64,000 nt of DNA. It comes from Isoetes taiwanensis (Eukaryota; Streptophyta; Lycopodiopsida; Isoetales; Isoetaceae). The stretch spans positions 3,311,819-3,375,818 of the forward strand of contig JAJEKV010000034.1 of NCBI GenBank assembly GCA_021234155.1, written 5' to 3'. A program made the translations under genes and the position numbers. Of the stretch, positions 1 through 9,110 are shown one piece after another; positions within the stretch are counted from its first letter, which is position 1; each line of letters opens with the position of its first letter. The notes beneath the pieces were generated by a model. That model was not told where the DNA came from. It made no database searches and saw only the letters and a program-made list of their open reading frames with translations.

Positions 1-167
1 TTTCTTCGGAACCTATTCGTCATTGACGCATTCATGAAGATCTTTCGGCGACAACACCAACCATTACAATTATCATCATTTTCGCCCCTAAATTTTTTGG
101 CACCATGTTGTAAGTGTCGGACTTGTCTTATAAAAGTCTGTACATATTTTTGTGCTAAAAAACTTTT

Positions 168-606
168 AGGGGGAGGCAGTGTTAACCACCTAGTGGTTAA
201 CATTGTGTATGCACATGTTAGGTGTTAGTGGTGGTAGACTGGCACTTGGCATGCTTAGGTTAACTTAAGTGTATGGCTTAGATTTAGTTAGTGTACGGCT
301 CAGATTTGCGGTCTACACTATATTAGACCAGAGCCTCTTCAGATGTACTCAGGTTTATCTCAAATTTGGAGAGCCTCACTTGGCCACGTTTCCCTCATTC
401 TTTGTGCATATTGGTTTGTCTTGATCTTGTTTTGTGATCATGAGCATGGCAGCTTTGTAGCATCCGGCAGTCATAGACTGCTGCTGGAGGGTGCATGCCA
501 AGAACTCAAACTAACATGAAGGACAATTCCAAATATCTTATCTTCGTTTTGAATTGTAGGGACTGATTTATTCCATCTCTATATACGAGAAAGTATCACC
601 ACTTGT
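168..606 (+). mobile_element. Candidate LTR with upstream polypurine tract
   Basis: A purine run (TTTAGGGGGAGGCAG) ends at 179 and is followed at once by TGTTAACC, the usual join of a polypurine tract and the 5' end of a 3' LTR. If so, this is the right-hand LTR of a plus-strand element whose body lies left of the window. A perfect 9-bp inverted repeat (GTTAACCAC, CTA spacer, GTGGTTAAC) sits at 181-201. The right end is not defined; it is placed near TTAATCCA at about 606. No second LTR is visible, so this is inference from the junction alone. Confidence 0.35.
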
Positions 607-1393
607 TAATCCACCCCCTTGCTTGCAGTCTTTTCCTCAAATGTAGGAAAGTTGCTTAACTCATAGATGACAGTACCTTTGCCCTATAGATACTGGAGTA
701 TAAGCATGCTATACCCTACACACAATTAGTACTAATAAGGGACCATAAAGCTACCTAAAAAAGTACCCAACATTGGGTACTATATAATGTCTCAACAACT
801 AGTATGTATTAAATTAGATGCATTCATTTGACCTATAATATTATTGTGTTTATCGTACCCTTAAACATTAACTTGTTTTTTACCTTCATTTTGAACTTGA
901 ATGAGTTTTGAAAAAAAAGAACAAGGAAACAGTACCTATTCTAGAAGTAACTAGTGTACATACTTGAGCTTATAAAAGAGGTAGGATGTAACACGCTTAT
1001 GCCCACGAGGAGATGGTGGATTCATCTACATATCACCCATTTAAAGAGCCATACATCCTTTAAACAAACATCTCCTTAAAAGCACACTTACTTATAGAAC
1101 ACATCTCCAAAAACTACACCTCCTTAAAAACACCACCACCTCAAAAAACAAAAACCACGGTGCTTTTAACAAGAAACATACCTCCTCAAGAAAACACACC
1201 TCCAAAGAAATGAAAACCACAGCTCCTTAAAAAAATAACAATGGATGTTTCTTGTCCACTTAAAAATCATCATCAATCAGTAAAATCACGCCTCTACAAA
1301 TCTACATGTAGGCTTCTTTGTGACCTCTGAATAAAGTACATGTGGACAAAAAAAACTAATGTTTTCAATATAGACTAAAATTTAAAGTTAGTA
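607..1393. other. Unassigned A/C-rich spacer
   Basis: No coding region or recognisable repeat family is seen. From about 1030 to 1240 there are loosely repeated words of the type ACCTCCTTAAAA and CACCTCAAAAA, which look like low-complexity drift. Confidence 0.5.
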
Positions 1394-1617
1394 TGTATTG
1401 GCCATACACTTGGCAAAGGTGAATGATTTGCAGCTAAAAAGTTGTGAGTTCAAACCCTGTCTTGTGCAACTACTTTTTTGCATCCATGTGATTGGATTAT
1501 CAATGAATCCAATCCTCGGTCAAAGATCTAATTGATCACCACGATGCAGTTACAGACCATCTTTGTACATATGGGTAGAATACTCATACGGGTATGAATA
1601 CCCGTATAGTCGTCACA
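1394..1617 (-). repeat. Putative 3' LTR of the chromovirus
   Basis: The segment resembles 7094-7251 in two blocks: one around a pol III B-box-like GAGTTCAAACCC, and one around the GGGTAGAATACTC/ATGAATACCCGTAT motif. On the minus strand it begins TGTGACGAC and ends CCAATACA, so it has TG...CA ends. It lies next to the chromodomain end and a purine tract, as a 3' LTR should. The other copy lacks about 50 bp. Confidence 0.5.
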
Positions 1618-1630
1618 CCACCCCTCTTCT
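1618..1630 (-). promoter_or_regulatory. Putative polypurine tract (chromovirus)
   Basis: Read on the minus strand this is AGAAGAGGGGTGG, directly upstream of the LTR start TGTGACG. It supports the minus-strand orientation of the element. Confidence 0.4.
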
Positions 1631-1639
1631 ACGACGCGA

Positions 1640-1935
1640 CGAGTCCTCGGAGCTGGAGACAGAGTAGAGTACTCGAACTTGGCTTATCCGGGTAACATCG
1701 GTAAAACTCTTCAATTTCATCATGAGCATTAATTACATTCTCGGCAGGTTCTCAGGTTCCATCATTTGGTGAGTAACCTTCCCAATCGACAAAGTAATGC
1801 AATCGCCGAGGCAGAAACTTGGAGTCCAAAACTCTCTTGAATCTCGAACTCTCATGATCATCAATTTCCATTGGTGGTGACAGCAGGGAACGTGATCCAG
1901 GAAAGGATTAATTGTGTAAGGTTCTACTAAAGAAG
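1640..1935 (-). pseudogene. Chromodomain end of chromoviral integrase
   Basis: On the minus strand the frame reads DSKFLPRRLHYFVDWEGYSP, then NDGT, a TGA stop, and EPAENVINAHDEIEEFY. This is the classic chromodomain signature (hydrophobic core, VDWEGY, W-EP, N). Such domains at the integrase C terminus steer chromoviruses to particular chromatin. The TGA stands where chromodomains have the conserved aromatic-cage tryptophan (TGG to TGA), so the reader module is destroyed. A linker of about 25 codons joins it to the upstream LSPYRI...PVFHVSLLEP segment. Confidence 0.75.
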
Positions 1936-3165
1936 AGAAACATGAAATACTGGATAGAGACAAACAACTGGAGGACGATCGAGTCGGAATTCCACACTGT
2001 TGATCTGGGCAGTGATTCGGTAAGGACTAAGACGACGATAGTCAAGATTGTTGCAGGGATGTGAGGTACGAAGGTTCCTACGCAGAAGCCAAATACGGTC
2101 ATCAACATGAAATATAGGAGCTTCCTGTCGATGTAAATCGGTATAATGCCGATAGCGCTCATGTGCCCAGAGAAGATGGTGAAGATCTGATTGAAGAGCT
2201 TGGAGTTGTTCAAGTCGAGACTTGGCACTACGATAGACAGAGTCACTGGCCAGCGGCAATAAGGGACCAAGAGGATAGTGACCAGAGTTTAGAAGGAATA
2301 GAGTTTAGCCAATGAAAGCATACCTGAGTCATTATAGGCAAACTCAGCTAATGGAAAATAATCGACCCAATCACCCTGCTGGTAACTGATAAAGCATTTT
2401 AAATTACTCCAGAGTCTGATTAGTGCACTCTAATTGCCCATTACTTTCTGGATGATGACTGAATGTCAGTGAGCAGTTAACATGCAGTAACTCCAAAAGT
2501 CGCTTCCAGAACCCTGCCATGAACTGAGGTCCCCGATCACTAACAATAGTATCTGGCAATCCATGAAATCTGACTACTTCACGAAGAAGAAGATCAGTCG
2601 TTCCCTCACTAATGATGGTAACATTGTAGGGAAAATGACCTAGTGACATTGTAGGGAATGAAATGACCCATCTTAGAGAAACGATTAACAACCACCATGA
2701 TGGCATCATAACCCCAAAAGAGTGGCAGCTCTAGAATAAAGTCTACAGAAATACTCTTCCAAGGTCCATTTGGAACTGGCAGTGGTTGAAGAAGACCATG
2801 AGGAAGATATCTTGGAACCTTTGCTCGAATGCAGATATCACAGGATTGAATGAAAACCTTCCAGGTCACCAATGCTCTTGACAATTAAGTTCAAGAGCCT
2901 TGGCTACTCCAAAGTGTCTGGCCATAGGTGAGTCATGGCAAGCATGGAGAACCCAAAGCCTAGAAGCATCGTCTGGCACATACAGAAGCCCGAGTCCATC
3001 TTGAATCTCGAAATGGTCATAGTCCGATCGCATTTGCCGAGAAGAAGATGCAGTGCCAAGATGTGAGAATACATCTTGAGCCAATGGATCAGAGAGCAGA
3101 GATGCCCAAATAGATTTCAACAAGGCTGTATCACGAGGCCTCTCAAACAAAGTGATGGCCATAAG
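1936..3165 (-). pseudogene. Chromovirus integrase (HHCC, core, C-terminal part)
   Basis: Three broken frames together cover integrase. The zinc-binding region shows HACHDSPMARHFG and, in the next frame, a CDICIRAK pair of cysteines. The catalytic core shows [13 protein letters not shown] (first Asp), then IVSDRGPQFMAGFWK (second Asp) and SHHPESNGQLECTNQTLE (catalytic Glu region). The C-terminal part reads YRRLSPYRITAQINS and PVFHVSLL. These are the usual landmarks of a Ty3/gypsy integrase. Multiple frameshifts make it a pseudogene. Confidence 0.8.
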
Positions 3166-3359
3166 CTGGAACCAATCAGGTCCTAGAATAACCTACCTAT
3201 GATTGCTGATCAAATATAGGATTACCTGGCTTAGGCTCAAGATAGGAGTGTCGAGACAAGGCATCAGGCTTCCCTTGGAGAGGTCCAAGACGGTACTTGA
3301 TCACGAAATCAATGCAGGATAATACTTGAGTATGTCATCCGGCCTAGCGACACTTGAGC

Positions 3360-3720
3360 ACTCGAGCAGACTGAAAATATTTCATATTTTGATGATCTGT
3401 ATAGATTGTGACCTTATGAGGAGATTCTTCCAGAAAATATCTCCACTGCTCAAAAGAATCAACTCCTTGTCATAAATTGGATAGTTAATTATGGCAGCCC
3501 GAAACTTTTGCGAGTGGTAGGCAATCGAATGCAATTCATGGGCGTTCCCCTCCTGTGACAGGATACCGCCAAGAGCAAAATCAGAAGCATTTGCTTCGAT
3601 AACATATGGCACAAAGGATTTGCATGGGCAAGAACTGGTGTCATGGTAAAAGCATGCTTCAGGGTAACAAAAGCAGATTAAGCTTCCAACTCCATTCAAA
3701 AGGCACATCCTTAACTGTGA
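3360..3720 (-). pseudogene. Chromovirus RNase H
   Basis: The minus-strand frame includes VIEANASDFALGGILSQE and IAYHSQKFRAAIINYPIYDK. In the family these correspond to the D-A-S-D..G.vL core and the S.K....NY...dKE block of the RNase H domain that removes the RNA strand of the hybrid. The conserved LLAIV stretch is lost after the KELILL segment, and the frame ends in a stop near 3382. Confidence 0.7.
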
Positions 3721-4256
3721 GGCATGTTAAAGGAAGGGCAATCTCCGAATAATCCCAAATGAACACTAGTAGAAATTGGCAAACCCAAGAAAATACTAAA
3801 CATCTCGAACAGATGAGGTGTTTGCCACTCCAAAATAGTGCTGACCTTTTCGGGATCCATAGAGATTTCATGTGGAGTGATACGATAACCAAGGAACTCC
3901 ACAGTATCCTGCTTGAACTGACACTTCTCAAGTTTGGCATATAATCCATGCTTACGAAGCTTCTAATCTCATGTTCTTCGAGAATCTTAGAATAAATAAC
4001 AATATCATCCAAACAGATGATAGCAAAAATGTTTAAGAACTCCCGGAAGACATCATTGGCCATATGTGAAATATTGTTGGAGCATTCGTAAGCCCAAACA
4101 ACATAATTGTGTAGTCCAAATGGTCGTACCGAGTACGAAATGTTATCTTGCACTCATCACCATCTGGAATCCAGATAAGATTGTAAGCACCACGAATATC
4201 AATCTTCATAAAATAGCACACACCTTGGAGTTCCTCCAACAAATCTGGGAGTAGAG

Positions 4257-4660
4257 GAATAGAATAGAATAGAATAGATTTTTTAGCGTCCACGGAGACC
4301 GATTGGCCTATGGGACCCAAACAAAAAGAGAGAAGCAAGCGTATTACTGACAGGATTAAAAAACCCCCGCCCCGAAGGGTTTTCGAGGGAAAAACCTTAA
4401 CAGTAATAAGTATACTGACACGTTGTACAATTGTATAGGACAGTTCAATACCGTCCTGGAGGACACAACTGAGTTTGTGCATCCATAACCTCCTGGAGGT
4501 ATGACCCCAACAAACCCACTGGCGCCGTATTCAATAACTCATGCAACGGTTGGCCAGGCACTAGTAATCGAACATACCGCTCTCGAATATGGGCAAACAC
4601 TGAGCAGATCTGGAGGGCATGACGACATTCATCCTCAATGGCACCCTGGAAGCAAATACC
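4257..4660 (-). other. Insertion within the chromovirus RT
   Basis: About 400 bp separates two RT motifs that are normally adjacent (DLNKIT and PLLPDLLEELQ). One edge carries a short GAATA repeat. The insert has an open stretch with splice-like borders (see 4452-4645) and a C/G-run region at 4357-4372. Its class could not be decided; a transduced gene piece or a SINE-like insertion is possible. Confidence 0.5.
4452..4645 (-). pseudogene. Possible captured host exon of unknown protein
   Basis: On the minus strand a 194-bp open stretch is preceded by a pyrimidine-rich TTTGCTTCCAG acceptor-like sequence and followed by a GTATTG donor-like sequence. It translates to an unbroken run of about 64 residues, including [31 protein letters not shown] and GSYLQEVMDAQTQLCPP. 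This is protein-like and unlike RT. I do not recognise the family. The exon reading is inference from open frame plus splice-like edges inside an otherwise broken element. Confidence 0.4.
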
Positions 4661-4985
4661 AGTTTGGCTGTGATTTTATTGAGGTCACGATAATCAACAA
4701 CTAGACGTAGGGAGTCATCCTTCTTTTTAAGGAAGAAGATAAGCGCTCCAGCAGGGGACTAAGAAAGATCGGATGAAACTAGTAGCTAGGTATATTTCAA
4801 TATAACCTCGCAAAACCTTCAGCTCAGCAGAATATAGGCCATATATGAAACTATATGGCGCCATTGTCTTGGGATGCAAATTAATAGGACAATAATATGG
4901 ACGATGCTCTTGGAGCTTGCTGGCCTTGACTTTGTCAAAAATATCAGAAAAGTCGCTATATTTATCTGGGAGCATTAGAGACAGA

Positions 4986-5378
4986 CTTCCTTGGTGTAGA
5001 ACTAGTCAACGGATGAACCTGGATTGCAAATAATGAACTTGGATATTGCATTCCAAATTTATAAACTCAATGAAGGAAATCTTCGTGATACAAAACTGAG
5101 GGCATAAAGAAGCCTCTCAGAAATAGGAGTAGGAGCAAGAGCAGGAACTGGAGCAACTGGAGCAAGAACTAGAGCAGGGATATCATCTCGAATATGGTCA
5201 AAATCTGGGACATAAATCAGAGCAGAGACAAGAGCCGAATCAGGACATGGAATAGAAACAGGAACTGGAACATCAGCAAGAACGGAATGAAGAGTCCAGA
5301 TACTGCATGGACTAAAGTAGATGTTGGCGCAGAGGCCTGAATTGCAGATGAACTGGAACTAGAGCTAGAACCAGCAAA
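4986..5378 (-). other. Protease-RT linker region of chromovirus
   Basis: This stretch joins the protease and RT remnants. It is rich in repeated GGAGCAAGAACTGGAGCA-like words on the plus strand (5121-5290), a degenerate low-complexity linker. No domain is recognisable. Confidence 0.4.
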
Positions 5379-5640
5379 CTAGAAAGATCTAGTATGCCAA
5401 CCAATCTGAGGGTTATGTAGCTCGAGCCAGGGCGGACCCAAAACTATTGGCGCATGTGGGCTAGCGACAAGATTGAAGGAAATGCTACAAAACGCTCCCT
5501 CAAACAAAACTTGAAGAGGTGCAATACATTCTGTGACTGCGCCCGAGGAGATCTCACATCCATCAATCACACCGTCAAAACTGGGATGCTTGACCTTACT
5601 TCTAGGGATGGCATGCTTAGTAGTGAACGCACTATAAATA
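5379..5640 (-). pseudogene. Chromovirus aspartic protease remnant
   Basis: The minus-strand frame contains APIVLGPPWLELHNPQIGW. This matches the conserved C-terminal block of chromoviral proteases (ILGmpWL..hnP.idW), which follows the flap. The catalytic D-S/T-G motif would lie in the more damaged upstream sequence (about 5640-5700), where DSGANV-like words can be read only by switching frame. Assignment rests on the C-terminal block and on its place between gag and RT. Confidence 0.6.
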
Positions 5641-5789
5641 ATGCAAACATTTGCACCACTATCAAGCTGCCCAATGCTTCCAACCTCCCAACGTCTGACT
5701 CCAATGATATGGAGATAAAAAAAATTCCTTACTAACCTTTTTCGATGGACCTATCATGAAGTGTGAAAGAAGTCTGAGAAATGTTGGCC

Positions 5790-6690
5790 AACTGACAAGA
5801 GAATGCTGCTACTTGGACCAGCCCTTGGAGTTCATAGACTGATTTATGCGCATCACAGAACATCCACGAGTAATATGACCAGCTCCTCTACGGTAGAGGC
5901 AAAGATTAGCCTCTCTTTGATGCTGCTTCTCAGCATGGACAAGAGCCTTGCTGAATTCTATAGATGGGACCGGGGCAGACACAACAATTGGCGCTCTTGG
6001 GATTGAAAAGACCTGACTTCATCTCTCTTGCCTACGTTCGAAGAGTCAATTATCACAATGAACTGCATATCTAAAGGGGTCTTCAAAAGTCTTAGGGCCA
6101 TAAACAACAATATATCTTTGAAGTCCTCAAAAAACAATCATGGAGAGCACCATCATCTCAGGCAGTATCAATTGCAATTTGACGGAATTCAGATGGATAA
6201 ACTGAAGCTGGATGAGAGCCTTGTCTGAGATTGCAGAGTCTTGTGACTGTTGTGCACTGTTGATCTGTGTTTTCGAAGCATGCGTTGAGTTCTGCAGTGA
6301 AAGCATCAAAATCCTGCAACTCTGGGGTTCCTTTCTCCAAATAAGGAGAAAACCAACTTCAAGCTGGCTTTATGAGGAGATAACCAATCAATCCAACTTG
6401 TTCCTAGGCCGTGGGACATCTATGGGAATGGAATTGGATCACAAGCCTGACTTGATTCAAAAAACAACGAAGCTTGGACCGCGTGCTATCAAACTTCTCG
6501 AGCAAGCTAATTTTAGGCTCCGAGGACCTCAATCCAGAGCTAGAAGCATATTCACGTGAAGCGGTCTCTGAACTCTTTATTGTCCAACTGCAACTGTTGA
6601 CATACTTGAACAAGCTGCTGGACTTGTTGTAATAAAGTTGAAACCTCCTCCATATAGATGAAATCACCAAATATGAGCAAAAAAAATGCT
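5790..6690 (-). pseudogene. Chromovirus gag remnant
   Basis: One frame reads ELQDFDAFTAELNACFE, then TRLCNLRQGSHPASVYPSEF, which is the standard capsid-region motif set (F...l...F.d......A...L..l.Q....v..Y...F) of plant gypsy gag. Downstream a nucleocapsid knuckle appears as CLYRRGAGHITRGC: a CCHC motif whose second Cys position is now Arg or displaced. The coding region is broken into at least three frames. Confidence 0.65.
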
Positions 6691-7093
6691 TAGGATCAAC
6701 TCAGGCAAGAAGCGCTAAGGGATTTCGGTTCAAACTGTCATGAACCTACATAAAAATAAGGAAAATATGCGAAGAATACACAAGAAATACGAAAGAAATA
6801 TGCCAAGATCGGCAAAGAGTTTGATATATGATGAAGAGACGAGAATACAATGCCCCGAAGGCAAGCAAGAACACGAGAGAGATGCCTAGGAGGCTCAAGA
6901 CTGGCGTTGAACTAGAATGGCTCGACAAAAAGAAGGTACCTCTATATATATCTAGGCCAATGCTCAGGATTGCACCACTTCAATGGGTGAGATCATGCCA
7001 AGTGTTGCGCATACATGTAGGTTCTAGAATATTTTAGACCCTCCTGAAATTAGTCCTGCATATGAAGAAGATGTGAAGAAATATCTTCAATAA

Positions 7094-7251
7094 GTATTGG
7101 TAGCACATTGGACAAAGGTGAATGGCTCACAATTAAAAAGTTTCGAGTTCAAATCCTACCTTGTGTGACTACTTCTTTGCATCTGTATGATGACCATCTT
7201 TATATATGGGTAGAATACTCGTATGCTATGAATACCCATATGGTCATCACA
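7094..7251 (-). repeat. Putative 5' LTR of the chromovirus
   Basis: It is similar to 1394-1617, sharing the GAGTTCAAATCC block and the GGGTAGAATACTCGTATG/ATGAATACCCATAT block, but lacks about 50 bp between them. It lies upstream (right) of gag on the minus strand. No convincing tRNA primer-binding site is seen next to it. Confidence 0.45.
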
Positions 7252-8142
7252 CATATGCTGCTTGCATAAAGCAATAAAGGAGCCGCAATCTATTAAAATG
7301 GCAATGGATGCCGCATGTCGCACTAAAAAATATGCGACAAGATACAGCTGGGATACTAATGTACGTCAAGGATATGGGGCCGGATATGAGGATATAGACT
7401 CCAATATAGCATCCATGACGCCTTCCAAGGTATAATTTGTATTGCTTTTAATGCTTCGGTATCCTACTAAGCTGGAACGATTGAAAGCAATAATAATGAC
7501 GAGACTTTCTGCTGGAGCAAAAAGGCTGGCAATTTTTGGAACCTCTGGGAACAGTAGTGCGAGCTTCACAATTTTCTAAGGTGGATTCTAGTTGTAGGTA
7601 TTTAAATTAGTGCAATTGCCAAAATAAGTCGGATGATATCTGTGGTCCAAATGCAATAATTACAATTCGAGTTCTCGAGATCCTTATATACATGATAATT
7701 TAAATGGTTGATTAGGTTCTTAGGTTGAATAATGATGCATCATATCAAGAACTCGCCACTGGCCTCGAGGATCTACATGACAATCGCAAATTGGGGTTGC
7801 ATTCTTCGGGTAATATAAAAATGTAAACCCCATGATGTCATTTTCGCACGTCCAACAAAACCATTATGATATGTAAATTGCGTCTGCATTATTTGTTCAT
7901 GTTCGAACATGTGGTTGATGTATTCACAATCTCCATAACAGAGTTAGCATGTATAATTTGGTAGAGTTAGCTTGTTCTCACAATTTAATAGATAGAAAGA
8001 TCAATTAGGCCTCTAAGGGCCTAATGAGTTGGGCATCCTGTTGTCACCTAGGGCGGGTAAAATGTGGATCTACTCTTCCTCAAGCATTCACTAGGTTTCA
8101 AAAGGTAGATAGGAAAATTTCTTCTTAGAAGATGAATATCAT
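7252..8142. other. Unassigned region
   Basis: No coding region, RNA gene or repeat family is recognised. Open frames here are under 70 codons and show no protein-like composition. Confidence 0.5.
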
Positions 8143-8400
8143 TTATGCTGAATCACTCTTTGCCAATGACAATCTATAGCAAGTGTAACAATTTATTAGG
8201 TTGAATTCCTCGGTAAGCAAATGTTTCTGAATTGCAAGTGAAATACTAACATTATTACAAAGTTCTTTGCATGATTCGAGAAAATGCTTCATAAAATTTA
8301 TAGCATAGACACCATAGTCCACGACATTGTGCTGTTGTGGGACATCCATGGCAATGCAAGGCGCATTGTATATTGCAGTTGCTTCATATCTCAATCTCTA
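8143..8400 (-). pseudogene. Ulp1-like cysteine protease C-terminal remnant
   Basis: The minus-strand frame reads CIAMDVPQQHNVVDYGVYAI followed by NFMKHFLES. Ulp1/SENP SUMO proteases (peptidase family C48) end in a similar block in which D.PQQ.N..DCGV supplies the oxyanion Gln and the nucleophilic Cys. Here the nucleophile position is Tyr (DYGV), a single G-to-A change from TGT to TAT, so the piece cannot be catalytic. An intron-like break precedes it near 8400. Such domains are common cargo of plant MULE and CACTA transposons, but no transposon ends were found around it. The upstream His/Asp part is not recognised. Confidence 0.55.
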
Positions 8401-8956
8401 GAGTAGGTCACTTAAAAACCTGAAGGACATTGCATGATTCCCAAGTTATATTTGACACACAAACAGTGGGATTTTAATACACTTTCAACATTACGAACTT
8501 CCTTGTAGGTGCATGTGACCCTTCGAAAGAATCGAACTGCAGAATACATGGGCGAGGTTGCTGAAGTTTTTAGCAAGCGTCCTTGTCTGCAACCACAATA
8601 TACAGGCTCCAATGCCCCTTGCCAATGTCTTGTTAATTATGCATTAAATTTAATTACTTGCAATGGAATTGAAATTGCATCATTTCTGATATGTTTATTA
8701 TTTTAAGGTCTTTGTAGCCAGTTTTGTAAGCACAATTATACAATCATTGTACATTGCACTACTCTCATCCATATGACTCAAAATAAAGTATTCATGTCGT
8801 CATTATACGCCATGTGTAAAAATGCAGTATCTCATCTATTCTCCCTTTGTCCTTCTACACCACATGCTTATAGAAAACTAGAATGCAAAGTCATATGACC
8901 CAAAATTGAGTTGAATTGACTAACATACATGGGGACCAACAAGTCTATCAGACCCA
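8401..8956. other. Unassigned region
   Basis: Nothing recognisable beyond short open frames on both strands (8412-8612 minus, 8509-8706 plus) that lack known motifs. Part of it may be the missing upstream portion of the Ulp1-like remnant. Confidence 0.4.
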
Positions 8957-9024
8957 GATAGATAGATAGATAGACGACGCACGCATTTACGTATGCATGC
9001 ATGCACGCACGCATGCATGCATGT
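8957..9024. repeat. GATA and GCAT microsatellites
   Basis: A (GATA)n run at 8957-8974 is followed by an alternating GCATGCAT/GCACGCAC run at about 8990-9024. Confidence 0.85.
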
Positions 9025-9032
9025 GACAGAAA

Positions 9033-9080
9033 GACGGGTGTTTTATCAACGTCTATGAGACCATCAGGTCTAGAAGACGA
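9033..9080 (-). mobile_element. Orphan 3'-end fragment of the LINE family
   Basis: The words TGTTTTATCAACG, ATGAGACCATCAGGTC and TAGAAGACGAA match the 3' ends of LINE-A (19,893-19,940) and LINE-C (42,170-42,215). Only about 45 bp is present. It sits just outside the left 3.15-kb repeat, in the same orientation as the LINE-A end that lies just outside the right repeat. Confidence 0.5.
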
Positions 9081-9110
9081 ATGAGAGTGTGAGTGAGAGT
9101 GAGTGAGTGA

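Larger units (their letters stand above)
3721..4985 (-). pseudogene. Chromovirus reverse transcriptase, interrupted
   Basis: The N-terminal part reads LPDKYSDFSDIFDKVKA and EHRPYYCPINL, followed by a [19 protein letters not shown] motif. The frame then breaks at an insertion (about 4257-4660) and resumes at PLLPDLLEELQG, KIDIRGAYNLIWI (motif A), and LFGLTNAPTIFH (motif B). The catalytic box reads CLDDIVIYSK, with Cys where YLDD normally has Tyr. The domain order and words are typical of gypsy RT. Stops, shifts and the insertion make it non-functional. Confidence 0.75.
1394..7251 (-). mobile_element. Degenerate Ty3/gypsy chromovirus
   Basis: Reading on the minus strand from right to left, the element shows gag, protease, reverse transcriptase, RNase H, integrase and a C-terminal chromodomain, which is the chromovirus order. 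Related sequences of about 160-225 bp lie outside both ends (1394-1617 and 7094-7251) and are taken as short LTRs. Every domain is split by frameshifts and stops, and the RT carries a roughly 400-bp insertion. The copy is dead and clearly older than the gypsy element at 21,964-33,045. Confidence 0.8.

Noticed and set aside
1440-1460. tRNA-like B box (GAGTTCAAACCC) here and at 7143
   Set aside because: No A box or cloverleaf around either; the word is part of the repeated LTR-like block.
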